A model generated the notes under the pieces. That model did not search any database and had not been told where the DNA came from. It saw only the letters and a list, made by a program, of their open reading frames with translations. Of a stretch of DNA of 64,000 nucleotides, positions 18,269 through 27,442 are shown piece by piece. The position numbers and the translations under genes are program-made. The stretch's first letter is position 1, and each line of letters begins with the position of its first letter. The stretch is from Polynucleobacter yangtzensis (GTDB lineage Bacteria; Pseudomonadota; Gammaproteobacteria; Burkholderiales; Burkholderiaceae). The stretch covers positions 124,001 to 188,000 of the forward strand of contig NZ_LOJI01000001.1 in NCBI RefSeq assembly GCF_001595965.1, written 5' to 3'.

Positions 18269-18297
18269 AAAAAGGGTTCGATTAAGAACCCTTTTTT
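18269..18297. terminator. bidirectional terminator, rpoH / SCO1
   Basis: AAAAAGGGTTC (18269-18279) pairs with GAACCCTTTTT (18286-18296) around GATTAA. The A and T tracts on both sides allow termination of rpoH on the plus strand and of the SCO1 gene on the minus strand; it fills the 34-base convergent gap. Confidence 0.9.
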
Positions 18298-18300
18298 ATT

Positions 18301-18885
18301 TTACTTCAGCAGTTCTTTCAAATCATGCGCCAAGGTCTCTGGACCTTGTGCATGTTTGATATATAAGCGTAAACGACCCTCTGGATCAAATGCATAGCTA
18401 CCTGCTGTGTGATCCATGGTGTACGAGCCCGGCTTGGTACCCGGCACCTTTTTGTAATAAATCTTGAAGTCTTTGGTAACCCTCTCTAAAGCAGCTTCAT
18501 CCGCTGGACGCAAGCCCAAGAAACGCGGATCAAATGCAGGAACATACTGTTTCAAAATCTCCGCTGTATCTCGCTCTGGATCCACAGTCACAAAAAGCAC
18601 TTGAACCTTATCTGACTGGGGTCCCAGCAGAGTCATGACTTGCTGCATCTCGGTCAAGGTCGTTGGGCAGACATCAGGACACTGGGTATAGCCAAAAAAC
18701 ATCACAACTACTTTGCCCTTAAAGTCAGCTAAGGTTCTCACCTTCCCATCTGGATCCAACAAACTAAAGTCTTTACCAAATGCAGTGCTACCGGTGATAT
18801 CAATGTTTTTGAACTCTGGCTTTGGGCTACATGCAGTCAATACAACGCAAAGAATTGCTAAAAAGCAAATGCGTAAAAAATTCAT
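18301..18885 (-). CDS. SCO1/SenC copper chaperone lipoprotein
   Basis: Delivers copper to the CuA centre of cytochrome oxidase subunit II. The 194-residue product has a lipoprotein signal (LTAC, lipid Cys at about 19) and a thioredoxin-like domain with the copper motif CPDVCP and the distal His in DHTAGSYAF. It is the last gene of the cox/cta block, 7 bases after ctaB. No other copper chaperone except Cox11 is visible in the block. Confidence 0.95.
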   Translation of the reverse strand: MNFLRICFLAILCVVLTACSPKPEFKNIDITGSTAFGKDFSLLDPDGKVRTLADFKGKVVVMFFGYTQCPDVCPTTLTEMQQVMTLLGPQSDKVQVLFVTVDPERDTAEILKQYVPAFDPRFLGLRPADEAALERVTKDFKIYYKKVPGTKPGSYTMDHTAGSYAFDPEGRLRLYIKHAQGPETLAHDLKELLK

Positions 18886-18892
18886 ATGGATC

Positions 18893-19786
18893 TCAGAGGA
18901 AATAGTGGTCTATTAAAAGTGCTGCAAAGAGTAGCGATAGATAGGTAATGGAAAAGCGGAATGTTTTCTTAGCTAAAGCATCACTATAAGAAATAAATAG
19001 CGCAACTACATAAGCCAAGAACAATAAACCGAGAATAATGGCTGATATCAAATACACCATGCCACTCATGCCATAGATATAAGGCAACATTGTGGCGGCA
19101 ATCAAGATCAGGGTATAGAGCACGATATTCAAAAGCGTAAAGCGTTCACCATGAGTCACCGGTAGCATTGGTAAGCCCGACTGTACATAGTCATCGCGGC
19201 GATACAAAGCCAAGGCCCAGAAATGTGGGGGCGTCCATACAAAGATGATCAGAACTAGGAGCCACGCCTCTGCTGAAAGGGTATTGGTTACCGCCGCCCA
19301 GCCCAATGCTGGTGGCATTGCACCGGACAAGCCTCCAATCACAATATTTTGCGGTGTCGCAGGCTTCAGCAGCCAGGTATAGATCACTGCATATCCAACG
19401 AAAGTGGCAAGTGTTAGCCACATTGTTAAGGGGTTACAGAAGGTCCACAAAATAACCATTCCGAGCGAACCCAGAATGATGGAAAAAATAATGATGTGAA
19501 ATGGCGTTACTTCGCCAGTAGCAGATGGACGCCAAGAGGTTCGCTTCATCTTGGCATCAACAGCTTGCTCAATTAAACAATTCACTGCAAACGCTGCACC
19601 GGCTAAAAGCCAGATACCCACAATGCCGCCAAAGAGAACTGGATAAGGCACCATCCCAGGGGTTGCTAAGAACATGCCGATAACAGCACAAAATACGGCG
19701 AGCTGAGTCACTCTAGGTTTAGTTAGAACCCAATATTGACGCCAACGTGGCATAACCACTGATGCGTTTGTTTTAGAGTCACTCAT
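18893..19786 (-). CDS. ctaB: protoheme IX farnesyltransferase (heme O synthase)
   Basis: UbiA-family membrane prenyltransferase that adds the farnesyl tail to heme B. I place the start at ATG 19786 (MSDSKTNA), giving 297 residues; upstream in-frame codons would run into ctaA. There are about nine hydrophobic segments; the first Asp-rich site lies in [15 protein letters not shown] with the conserved R-T following, and the PHFWALA loop is typical. It starts 3 bases after the ctaA stop and works directly before CtaA in heme A synthesis. Confidence 0.96.
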   Translation of the reverse strand: MSDSKTNASVVMPRWRQYWVLTKPRVTQLAVFCAVIGMFLATPGMVPYPVLFGGIVGIWLLAGAAFAVNCLIEQAVDAKMKRTSWRPSATGEVTPFHIIIFSIILGSLGMVILWTFCNPLTMWLTLATFVGYAVIYTWLLKPATPQNIVIGGLSGAMPPALGWAAVTNTLSAEAWLLVLIIFVWTPPHFWALALYRRDDYVQSGLPMLPVTHGERFTLLNIVLYTLILIAATMLPYIYGMSGMVYLISAIILGLLFLAYVVALFISYSDALAKKTFRFSITYLSLLFAALLIDHYFL

Positions 19787-19788
19787 AT

Positions 19789-20910
19789 TTATGCCATCTT
19801 CTTTTGAATGAAAGGCTTCCAAGAGGCCCAATAACTCATTCTGACTAAACAGAATACCAAAGCAGCAGAGCCAGCGGTATGTAATAGAGCGGCTAATAAA
19901 GGCCACTGAAATATCACATTCGAAATACCGGTCACGATCTGTAGCAGAAGTACAACCAATAACAACTTAGCTACCAAACCCAGACCAGATAAGACTGAGG
20001 TTGCCAAATGAAGTGCTTTAAAGCCTAAGGTGCCCAACACCACCAATACCAATATGGCAAAGAGGCGATGCGCCCAATGAATGGTTTGCAAGGCTACAGG
20101 GGAGATAAATTCGCCTTGGGCATTTAAGCCCAATTGGCGCCAAAGGGTAAAGCCTTCGCTCCAATTAGTTTCTGGCCATACGCTACCCATGCAGGTCGGA
20201 AAATCTGGACATGCTAAGACGGCGTAATTGGTACTCACCCAAGCACCCAAAAAAATCTGAATAAAGAGAACTACAAAAGAAAGAGTGAGAAGCTGCGCTG
20301 AAATGGGTCGAATACGAAGAACGCGTACTGCAGAAAGCTTTTCTTCCCAAGAATGTTGTGCATACAGAGTTAAGCAAGACAATAAAACTAAGGCCAACAT
20401 CAAATGAATGGTGACAATAATGGGTTGTAACTTGAGGGTCACGGTCCAAGCACCAAAAGCGCCTTGCACGCAAACCAATATAAGTAAACCGAGGCTGCCA
20501 AGTAAAGGATTTTTTCCTAAGGACTTCAGCTTAGTAAAAGCGATTCCTACTTGTACCAAAATGAGTGCGCCTACAGTCATCGCTAAATAGCGATGAATCA
20601 TTTCGATCCAAGCTTTGATAACCGTCACAGGCCCGGTGGGCATTGCGCTCTCAGCCTGCTGAATCTCACTGAGCGCATGAAATGGATTAGAGGTGCCATA
20701 ACATCCAGGCCAGTCAGGACAGCCTAAACCTGAGTCAGTAAGCCGTGTAAACGCACCAAACACAATCAGATCAAAGGTCATAAAGACCAATACCCAATTG
20801 AGTTTTTGGAAAAAACTATAGCCTGGCTTTCTCCAAAGATAGAGCAGCGGCAGGCCGGCAAAAATAATTGCGATAGCCGCTAACTCTAAAAATAAAATCA
20901 AACTCGGCAT
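19789..20910 (-). CDS. ctaA: heme A synthase (COX15/CtaA)
   Basis: Oxidises heme O to heme A in the membrane. The 373-residue product has about eight transmembrane segments and histidines in conserved places ([38 protein letters not shown]) for heme binding, plus two periplasmic cysteine pairs around [12 protein letters not shown] and [11 protein letters not shown]. It overlaps the upstream gene by one base. Its product is the cofactor of subunit I encoded in the same block. Confidence 0.96.
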   Translation of the reverse strand: MPSLILFLELAAIAIIFAGLPLLYLWRKPGYSFFQKLNWVLVFMTFDLIVFGAFTRLTDSGLGCPDWPGCYGTSNPFHALSEIQQAESAMPTGPVTVIKAWIEMIHRYLAMTVGALILVQVGIAFTKLKSLGKNPLLGSLGLLILVCVQGAFGAWTVTLKLQPIIVTIHLMLALVLLSCLTLYAQHSWEEKLSAVRVLRIRPISAQLLTLSFVVLFIQIFLGAWVSTNYAVLACPDFPTCMGSVWPETNWSEGFTLWRQLGLNAQGEFISPVALQTIHWAHRLFAILVLVVLGTLGFKALHLATSVLSGLGLVAKLLLVVLLLQIVTGISNVIFQWPLLAALLHTAGSAALVFCLVRMSYWASWKPFIQKKMA

Positions 20911-21566
20911 TACAAATTCTCGCCCTTATGATTTAGCTTCAGGAGCTTTTCTAGATCTTTCTTCATGCCAGCGAACTCTTTAGGAGAATTTGTCACTGGG
21001 AAATACATCATCTTTGCAGGAGTTGGATCTATTAATTGAATCTGCTGACCCGCACCCTCTTTATTAAGCCATGTCTCAAAGTCAGAGCGAAGTTTAGTAT
21101 CCGACGGAAGGGAAACAATTTTGAAGCCCGCAGCTTTTTCGTCATATGCTTTAATAACTTCTGGATCAACAGGATGACCATCTGTGTTAACCCATAGGAG
21201 TTGGAGACGACCACCCTCTCTCCCCATAGCAACCTTTACTTGACGCATCAAAAATAATGCTTCAATACATTTTTCATCCTTAACCTTGCATTCACCAGCA
21301 GGGCGAGCAATTAAGAGACTCCATTTGCCTTTTGTGGGTGTATCAAGCCATGCTGTATTGAAATCTTGAGCTGGGTAAATAAGGGTTCCTAAATTAGTTT
21401 TACCGCCTGTAGGTTTAATCACGTAATACGTAAAATACGATGCGATTACTGGAGAGGCACAAGCTAGCAATAGCAATAGCATCTGAATGCGACCACGACG
21501 GGTGCGCGCATTAATAGCAGCCGAATCTACCTGTGATGCTGGAATTAATAACTCTTTATCACTCAC
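20910..21566 (-). CDS. membrane-anchored thioredoxin-fold-like cox accessory protein
   Basis: A 218-residue protein with one N-terminal transmembrane helix (about 27-48) and a periplasmic domain that resembles a degenerate SCO/thioredoxin fold (GKWSLLIARPAGEC... then LLWVNTDG). The cysteines are spaced C-x6-C, not the CxxxC of SCO, so copper binding is uncertain. It starts at GTG overlapping the SURF1 stop and ends on the ctaA start, so it is translated with the assembly factors. Genes of this kind sit at this place in many Burkholderiaceae, but I know of no proven role. Confidence 0.75.
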   Translation of the reverse strand: MSDKELLIPASQVDSAAINARTRRGRIQMLLLLLACASPVIASYFTYYVIKPTGGKTNLGTLIYPAQDFNTAWLDTPTKGKWSLLIARPAGECKVKDEKCIEALFLMRQVKVAMGREGGRLQLLWVNTDGHPVDPEVIKAYDEKAAGFKIVSLPSDTKLRSDFETWLNKEGAGQQIQLIDPTPAKMMYFPVTNSPKEFAGMKKDLEKLLKLNHKGENL

Positions 21567-22360
21567 CCTTGATCCCCTCGATGCCCATGACCAAAACCCT
21601 GACGTTTATATTGCTGCAAACCTGTAGCCAACCAAAATACGAAACCAGCAAAAGCTAAAGCAAACCACTGGAATGCATAAGCATAATGGCGATCGACTCC
21701 ACTTGTCAGAGGCGGCCACTCACGTAGCAAACCATCATCCGAACCGGTCTCAACCTCACGCAAAATAAACGGAGCTTGCGCCCAACTATGCCACTTACCT
21801 TCAGACACCAAGTCAAAATTTTGCTTAATCCTAGGCTTACTAGGATCAATGTCATTCTTGCCGCTACCTAACTCATAAACCTTACCAGGCTGCGCAAAAA
21901 CGATGCCTTCTACATTGACTATCCGATTTGGCGTTTGTACTGGCGGCAAGGTCTCACGATTTTCATTGTTGCGTGGCGCCCAACCCCTATTAACCCAAAG
22001 AATCTCATCCTTGCCCTCTAGCCTTAAAGGCATCATCAGATAGAAACCCGATTGCGAAGTAGTACTGCCGGCAGGAGGAATGGGTCTAGGCCGGTTATCC
22101 AGCCAAATGGCCGCTTCGGGAAGGTATTGCCCCCTTGCAATCATGCGGCGCTCACGAGCCTCCTCTAAAGCCCAAGGACCGGCATTCGCACTCAAGATAG
22201 GCATTTGTTGGCGGACCAACAAATTGGCGGCCAAGGCAATTTTGGTATCCGCTCTACTCAGCTGCCAAATACCTGCTCCACAGCCAATCGCAATCACGAT
22301 CAAGGCTGATACAGTAGCAACTATGCGCTTTGTTATGAGAGCGGTAAAAAGACTATTCAA
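21563..22360 (-). CDS. SURF1 family oxidase assembly protein
   Basis: Helps insert heme A during assembly of aa3-type oxidases. The 265-residue product has transmembrane helices at about 13-33 and near the C-terminus (FAGFVFWLATG) with a periplasmic loop between, and the family stretches WLDNRPRP and WVNRGWAP. The start is a TTG at 22360. It heads the assembly sub-operon SURF1-thioredoxin-like-ctaA-ctaB-SCO1 and is divergent from the DUF2909 gene, with 24 bases between them. Confidence 0.92.
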   Translation of the reverse strand: MNSLFTALITKRIVATVSALIVIAIGCGAGIWQLSRADTKIALAANLLVRQQMPILSANAGPWALEEARERRMIARGQYLPEAAIWLDNRPRPIPPAGSTTSQSGFYLMMPLRLEGKDEILWVNRGWAPRNNENRETLPPVQTPNRIVNVEGIVFAQPGKVYELGSGKNDIDPSKPRIKQNFDLVSEGKWHSWAQAPFILREVETGSDDGLLREWPPLTSGVDRHYAYAFQWFALAFAGFVFWLATGLQQYKRQGFGHGHRGDQG

Positions 22361-22384
22361 GAGATTTAATAATAAGGATTTGTA

Positions 22385-22597
22385 ATGAAGTGGATTATTC
22401 CAATTGTCCTACTAATGATTGTTTTTAGCTTAGGATCGGCTTTGTATTACATGATGAAAGATAGGGGCAATAGCTCACGCATGGTCCACTCACTCATGCT
22501 GCGTATCGGACTATCAATCGTACTGTTTGCAGGAATTCTACTGGCCCACTACTTTGGACTCATTGAGGCCACTGGAATTAAAGTAGGCACCAATTAA
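22385..22597 (+). CDS. DUF2909 twin-transmembrane protein
   Basis: A 70-residue protein made almost wholly of two transmembrane helices (about 3-22 and 38-58) joined by a short basic loop (MKDRGNSSRMVHS). This is the DUF2909 pattern, which is regularly found among cytochrome oxidase assembly genes of beta- and gamma-proteobacteria. AAGGAT lies upstream of the ATG. It is the only plus-strand gene in the 18.3-27.3 kb block. Function unknown; an oxidase link is suggested by position alone. Confidence 0.85.
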   Translation: MKWIIPIVLLMIVFSLGSALYYMMKDRGNSSRMVHSLMLRIGLSIVLFAGILLAHYFGLIEATGIKVGTN

Positions 22598-22626
22598 ACG
22601 GCACCTTTCTTGAAGGCTTATAAACA

Positions 22627-22652
22627 AATCGGGGCTTTAGGCCCCGATTTTT
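22627..22652. terminator. terminator between DUF2909 and cox subunit III
   Basis: AATCGGGGC pairs with GCCCCGATT around TTTAG, followed on the plus strand by a T run and on the minus strand by a T-rich stretch. It can end both convergent units. Confidence 0.85.
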
Positions 22653-22658
22653 ATTAAA

Positions 22659-23513
22659 TTACATCCAGTAAACAGCGATGTACAGGCCGAGCCAGACTAC
22701 GTCAACGAAGTGCCAGTACCAAGCAGCACCTTCAAATGCGAAATGATGCTTAGAAGTAAAGTCGCCACGAATCATACGACGCAAGACAATCGCTAACATC
22801 GTGCCGCCAAGGAAAACGTGGAATCCATGGAAACCGGTCAACATGAAGAATGTAGAGCCGTAGATGCCTGAAGTCAGCTTCAAGTTCAACTCATGATATG
22901 CATGGTAGTACTCATAAACCTGGAAACCCAAGAAAACGATACCTAAACCAACAGTTGCAGCCAAGCTAATGATGGCTTTCTTCATATGGTTTTCTACTAA
23001 CGCATGGTGAGCGATAGTGATCGTTACGCCTGAGCTCAAGAGCAACAATGTGTTGATTGTTGGAATTGGCCAAGGACCCATAGTGGTGAATTTCTCAACC
23101 AAACCAGCAGGACCATCATTTGGCCAAACAGCTTGGAAATTAGGCCAAAGCAATTTGCTTTCTACATCGCCCATCCAAGGCATCGCAATATTGCGTGCAT
23201 AGAACAAAGCTGCAAAGAATGCACCGAAGAACATGATTTCAGAGAAGATGAACCAAGCCATCGACCAGCGATAGGAGATGTCAACGTTGACACCGTTCTT
23301 ACCAGCATTAGATTCTGCAATCGTGTCACCGAACCAGTTATAGAGAACGTAGAGAACAAACGCAACGCCTGCGAGGGTCAAAGGTCCGCCCCAAGAGGCA
23401 TGATTTACCCATCCAGAAATACCAAAGCCAAAAGCAATTAAGCCGAAAGCGGCCATTGCTGGATGTCTAGATAGTCCAGGGACGAAATAGTATGGGGTTG
23501 AATTGGATGACAT
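22659..23513 (-). CDS. ctaE: cytochrome c oxidase subunit III
   Basis: Structural membrane subunit that stabilises the proton-pumping core. I use ATG 23513 (MSSNSTPYYFVPG), with AGAGAG upstream; a TTG at 23531 is less likely. The 284 residues have seven transmembrane segments and the subunit III patterns SEIMFFGAFFAALF, TGFHGFHVFLG and the ending AWYWHFVDVVWLGLY. It is the last structural gene downstream of subunits II and I, Cox11 and DUF2970. Confidence 0.97.
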   Translation of the reverse strand: MSSNSTPYYFVPGLSRHPAMAAFGLIAFGFGISGWVNHASWGGPLTLAGVAFVLYVLYNWFGDTIAESNAGKNGVNVDISYRWSMAWFIFSEIMFFGAFFAALFYARNIAMPWMGDVESKLLWPNFQAVWPNDGPAGLVEKFTTMGPWPIPTINTLLLLSSGVTITIAHHALVENHMKKAIISLAATVGLGIVFLGFQVYEYYHAYHELNLKLTSGIYGSTFFMLTGFHGFHVFLGGTMLAIVLRRMIRGDFTSKHHFAFEGAAWYWHFVDVVWLGLYIAVYWM

Positions 23514-23542
23514 CTTATTCTCTCTATTCAATCAAAAAATAA

Positions 23543-23737
23543 TCAATGGGACACAACTACTTTCACTATCAACAGGAGGACACCCATAAAAATCAAGGCG
23601 CCAATTACACCTGCAATGATAATGTGCACAAAACTCAATGAAGCAACATCTTCCTGCAAACCAGACTTCTTACGCACTCCTAAAAAGCCCCACATCACGG
23701 CTTTCATAGACTGCATAAAACTACTTTTCTTTTTCAT
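23543..23737 (-). CDS. DUF2970 small membrane protein
   Basis: A 64-residue protein with a soluble basic N-terminus (FMQSMKAVMWGFLGVRKKSG) and one transmembrane helix at about 38-61. This matches DUF2970, found between cox11 and subunit III in beta-proteobacteria. It overlaps cox11 by four bases. Function unknown; position argues for a role in oxidase assembly or stability. Confidence 0.88.
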   Translation of the reverse strand: MKKKSSFMQSMKAVMWGFLGVRKKSGLQEDVASLSFVHIIIAGVIGALIFMGVLLLIVKVVVSH

Positions 23738-24318
23738 GAAGCCAACCTTGATTTGGGGGCTGGCGGCGTACCGCCTAAACCCAACTCAAAGAAGGTATAT
23801 GACAAAGTAATTGTTTTTACATCATCCGGCAAACCTGCATCGATCACAAAGACTACCGGCATCTTTTTTGTTTCTTTTGCTGCTAGTGTTTGCTCCTGAA
23901 AGCAAAAGCACTCTAATTTCGTAAAAAACTCAGTTGCACTTTTAGGTGCATAACTCGGTATTGCTTGAGCACGCACTGGGCGATTTTGATTGTTAGTTAC
24001 TTCATAAACAATCTCTGTCATTTCACCAGGGTGTACTTCTAAAAAATTCTTTACAGGTTTGAAGGTAAACGGACCGCGGCTATTCGAATCAAACTCAATG
24101 GTTACTGTACGAGCATAGTTAACTTGGGTATTGCCAACCTTATTAGGACTGAAGGCTCTGACACCATAATCATTCTTGCTTGTTACTACGTTAATTCCGG
24201 TGACCTCACACAAGGCCTTGTACATCGGAACTAAGGCATAACCAAAACCAAACATCATCACAGCTGCAATTAAGAGCTTCAACAAAATTTGGCGGTTGAG
24301 TGCTTGATCTATAACCAT
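23734..24318 (-). CDS. ctaG: cytochrome c oxidase assembly protein Cox11/CtaG
   Basis: Delivers copper to the CuB site of subunit I. The 194-residue product has one N-terminal membrane helix (about 10-32), followed by the periplasmic immunoglobulin-like domain. The copper-binding CFCFQEQTL motif is present, as is the YEVTNNQNRPVRAQAIPSYAP region. Together with the SCO1 protein of this block it supplies both copper sites of the oxidase. Confidence 0.96.
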   Translation of the reverse strand: MVIDQALNRQILLKLLIAAVMMFGFGYALVPMYKALCEVTGINVVTSKNDYGVRAFSPNKVGNTQVNYARTVTIEFDSNSRGPFTFKPVKNFLEVHPGEMTEIVYEVTNNQNRPVRAQAIPSYAPKSATEFFTKLECFCFQEQTLAAKETKKMPVVFVIDAGLPDDVKTITLSYTFFELGLGGTPPAPKSRLAS

Positions 24319-24330
24319 GTCTACAAGGGG

Positions 24331-24462
24331 TTAACCCAACAAGCTCCGTTTAATCACAATGCCAATAAAAAAGGCTGCTACAACGCTCAACAGGATGAAG
24401 CCCATCCTGCGATTATTCGCAGCAAGGGCTTGCTTACCTGATGAATTAAATTCCTGCTTCAC
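24331..24462 (-). CDS. 43-residue single-helix cox-associated protein
   Basis: A small frame starting at GTG 24462, 17 bases inside the end of subunit I, and ending 12 bases before cox11. It encodes a polar start ([18 protein letters not shown]) and one transmembrane helix followed by IKRSLLG. Small membrane proteins of this kind are annotated as cytochrome oxidase small assembly proteins between ctaD and ctaG in beta-proteobacteria. The start codon is weakly supported, and the ribosome probably reaches it by coupling to ctaD. Confidence 0.7.
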   Translation of the reverse strand: MKQEFNSSGKQALAANNRRMGFILLSVVAAFFIGIVIKRSLLG

Positions 24463-26065
24463 GCATCTGCTCTGCGCTAGGCGGAGTTTCAAAAGTATGG
24501 TGTGGTGCTGGTGACGGTACTGTCCACTCAAGACCCTTAGCTCCATCCCATGGCTTCATTGGAGCTTTTTCGCCTTGGCCCCGATACGCTGGCATCACAA
24601 CGAAGAGTAAGAAATAAACCTGTGCTAAACCGAAGCCCAATGCGCCGATCGATGCAATGGCATTGAAGTCAGCAAACTGAGTTGGGTAGTCAGCATAGCG
24701 ACGTGGCATACCTGCTAAGCCCAAGAAGTGCATTGGGAAGAAGGTAATGTTGAAGAAAATCATGGAAGCCCAGAAATGGATCTTGCCGCGAGTTTCACTA
24801 GCCATGTAGCCAGTCCACTTTGGACACCAGTAGTAGAAGCCAGCAAACATTGCGAACAATGAACCTGCAACTAATACATAGTGGAAGTGAGCAACAACGT
24901 AGTAAGTATCTTGTACGCCGATATCAATTGGCGCCATCGCCAAGATCAAACCAGTAAAGCCGCCCATCGTGAAAACGAAGATAAAGCCGATAGCCCACAA
25001 CATTGGAGTTTCAAAGGTCATTGAACCTTTCCACATGGTTGCTACCCAGTTGAAAATCTTCACGCCAGTTGGAACTGCGATCAACATGGTTGCGTACATA
25101 AAGAACAACTGACCAGTTACTGGCATACCAGTTGCAAACATGTGGTGAGCCCAAACGATGAATGACAAGATCGCGATCGATGCAGTTGCATAAACCATTG
25201 AGCTGTAACCAAACAATGTCTTTCTGGAGAAAGCAGGTACGATTTCACTAATGATTCCGAATGCTGGAAGAATCATGATGTAAACCTCTGGGTGACCGAA
25301 GAACCAGAAAATATGCTGGAACATGATTGGATCGCCACCGCCAACTGCGGAGAAGAATGAAGTGCCGAAATGACGGTCAGTCAGAACCATCGTAATTGCG
25401 CCAGCCAATACAGGCATCACAGCGATCAACAAGTAAGCAGTAATCAACCATGTCCAGCAGAACATTGGCATCTTCATTAATGTCATGCCAGGAGCGCGCA
25501 TGTTCAAAATAGTTACGATGATGTTAATCGAACCCATGATCGATGAAGCACCCAATAAGTGGAGTGCAAAAATCGCCATGTCCATGCCAGGGCCCATTTG
25601 TGAAGTCAATGGAGCATAGATAGTCCAACCACCTGATGGAGCGCCGCCAGGAACTAAGAATGAACTCAACAACAGTGTTGCCGCTACCGGAAGAATCCAG
25701 AAGCTAAAGTTGTTCATACGGGCAAATGCCATATCAGATGCGCCGATTTGCAAAGGCACCATCCAGTTAGCAAAACCAACGAAGGCCGGCATAATCGCAC
25801 CGAACACCATCACCAAACCGTGCATGGTTGTCAGCTGATTAAAGAACTCTGGGCGCAGAAACTGCAAACCAGGTTGGAACAATTCCAAACGAATTCCCAA
25901 AGCCATCACACCGCCAGCTAGCAAGCTAACGAATGAGAAGATCAAATACATCGTACCGATGTCTTTGTGGTTGGTTGCGAACAACCAACGACGCCAGCCA
26001 TGTGGCGTGTGATCGTCGTGCGCGTGGTCGTGTGCGTGATCGTGGGTAGTAGAGACTGTGCTCAT
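24446..26065 (-). CDS. ctaD: cytochrome c oxidase subunit I
   Basis: Catalytic subunit carrying heme a and the heme a3-CuB centre. The 539 residues contain 12 transmembrane segments, the CuB ligands in [13 protein letters not shown] and the following HH of [11 protein letters not shown], the heme ligands in [14 protein letters not shown] and [12 protein letters not shown]. The N-terminus is His- and Asp-rich ([14 protein letters not shown]), a local metal-binding-like stretch. It is 43 bases after subunit II in one operon. Confidence 0.98.
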   Translation of the reverse strand: MSTVSTTHDHAHDHAHDDHTPHGWRRWLFATNHKDIGTMYLIFSFVSLLAGGVMALGIRLELFQPGLQFLRPEFFNQLTTMHGLVMVFGAIMPAFVGFANWMVPLQIGASDMAFARMNNFSFWILPVAATLLLSSFLVPGGAPSGGWTIYAPLTSQMGPGMDMAIFALHLLGASSIMGSINIIVTILNMRAPGMTLMKMPMFCWTWLITAYLLIAVMPVLAGAITMVLTDRHFGTSFFSAVGGGDPIMFQHIFWFFGHPEVYIMILPAFGIISEIVPAFSRKTLFGYSSMVYATASIAILSFIVWAHHMFATGMPVTGQLFFMYATMLIAVPTGVKIFNWVATMWKGSMTFETPMLWAIGFIFVFTMGGFTGLILAMAPIDIGVQDTYYVVAHFHYVLVAGSLFAMFAGFYYWCPKWTGYMASETRGKIHFWASMIFFNITFFPMHFLGLAGMPRRYADYPTQFADFNAIASIGALGFGLAQVYFLLFVVMPAYRGQGEKAPMKPWDGAKGLEWTVPSPAPHHTFETPPSAEQMREAGI

Positions 26066-26108
26066 GAATTACTCCGGTTTCGTTTTTATCTGTATTTGTT
26101 AATCTGAA

Positions 26109-27263
26109 TTAATTGCCGCGCGCAGTAATAATGTCTTGGGTCTGAATCACTTCACCCGTCTTATTACCCCATGCGTTACGTGTATAAGTCATCACTGCAG
26201 CGATATCGCCATCAGAAATCACGCCAGCCCATTTCGGCATTGCGCCTTTACCATTAATCAGGATGTTGTACTGAGCAGCTTTAGGGCCCAATACCATCTT
26301 GCTACCATCCAATGCAGGGAAAGCGCCCGCACCTTTGCCGTTAGGCTGATGACAAGCTGCGCAGTTTGCTGCGTAAACTTTTGCACCACGCTCTTTTTGC
26401 TCATCCAAGGTGTAAACCTTAGATGGATCATCACCGGCAGCGCCCATTTCTTTTTTCTTCTGAGCAACCCAAGCGGTGTAGTCATCCTGTGAAACTACAC
26501 GCACAACGATTGGCATGAATGCATGCTCAGCACCGCAAAGCTCAGAGCACTGACCGCGGAAAGTGCCAATAGTTTCAGCTCTGAACCAGGTGTCACGAAC
26601 GAAGCCTGGAATCGCATCTTGCTTTACGCCAAACGCTGGGATAGCCCAAGCGTGAATCACGTCATTAGCAGTAGTGATCAAACGAATTTTCTTGCCTACT
26701 GGCACAACCATTTCATTGTCAACTTCCATCAAATAGGTATTTGATTTTGGTGCTAAATTATTAATTGCTTCGCGTGAAGTAGACAAAGTGGATAAGAAGC
26801 TAATGCCTTCACCTTCACCTTTGATGTAGTCGTAACCCCACTTCCACTGATAACCAGTGGTTTTAATAGTGATGTCAGAGTTGGTGGTGTCTTTCATTGC
26901 TACAACTGTTTTTGTTGCAGGCAATGCCATACCAATAACGATGAGCAATGGAATCACTGTCCAAATAATTTCAACAGTGGTGCTTTCATGGAAAGACGCT
27001 GATTTGTGACCTAATGATTTACGGTGCTTCAAGATGGAATAGAACATCACTCCAAATACACCGACAAAAATTAGGGCGCAAATTACCAACATCATCCAAT
27101 GTAACCAGTGGATCTCTTGCATGATTTTGGTAGCAGGAGCTGCAAAATTTAGCTGATTAACAGCTGGGCCACCAGGCATATTCTCTGCTGCATATGCAAA
27201 TGCAGTGCCAAAAGCAGCTACGAAATAGAGCGAAGCCCTAGTGACTTTTCCAAATAAATTCAT
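26109..27263 (-). CDS. ctaC: cytochrome c oxidase subunit II with fused cytochrome c domain
   Basis: Receives electrons at the CuA centre. The 384 residues comprise a signal/TM start, two transmembrane helices (about 55-78 and 97-117), the cupredoxin domain with CuA ligands in GQCSELCGAEHAFM, and a C-terminal cytochrome c domain with heme motif CAACH (about residue 300) and a Met-containing end. The fused c domain is the caa3-like arrangement common in Burkholderiaceae. It is the first gene after the promoter at 27352. Confidence 0.97.
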   Translation of the reverse strand: MNLFGKVTRASLYFVAAFGTAFAYAAENMPGGPAVNQLNFAAPATKIMQEIHWLHWMMLVICALIFVGVFGVMFYSILKHRKSLGHKSASFHESTTVEIIWTVIPLLIVIGMALPATKTVVAMKDTTNSDITIKTTGYQWKWGYDYIKGEGEGISFLSTLSTSREAINNLAPKSNTYLMEVDNEMVVPVGKKIRLITTANDVIHAWAIPAFGVKQDAIPGFVRDTWFRAETIGTFRGQCSELCGAEHAFMPIVVRVVSQDDYTAWVAQKKKEMGAAGDDPSKVYTLDEQKERGAKVYAANCAACHQPNGKGAGAFPALDGSKMVLGPKAAQYNILINGKGAMPKWAGVISDGDIAAVMTYTRNAWGNKTGEVIQTQDIITARGN

Positions 27264-27351
27264 CTTATTCTCTGTTTATTGTCGTGAGCAAAGCGACAAA
27301 AATGCCGCAAATTGCCCAAAAAACGGTCTCAAGCCAATACATCCTGCCGTG

Positions 27352-27380
27352 ATTATAGGGTTAATTAGGCGTAACAACAA
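27352..27380 (-). promoter_or_regulatory. sigma-70 promoter of the cox operon
   Basis: Read on the minus strand, TTGTTG (27380-27375) and TATAAT (27357-27352) are separated by exactly 17 bases. This leaves a leader of about 80 bases before the subunit II ATG at 27263. The 179-base gap shows no other recognisable element. Confidence 0.75.
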
Positions 27381-27442
27381 ACCAGGATAACCCAGCCTGA
27401 TCCAATCTTGACCAAGGTTAAAATGATAGTGAGCACTTACAC

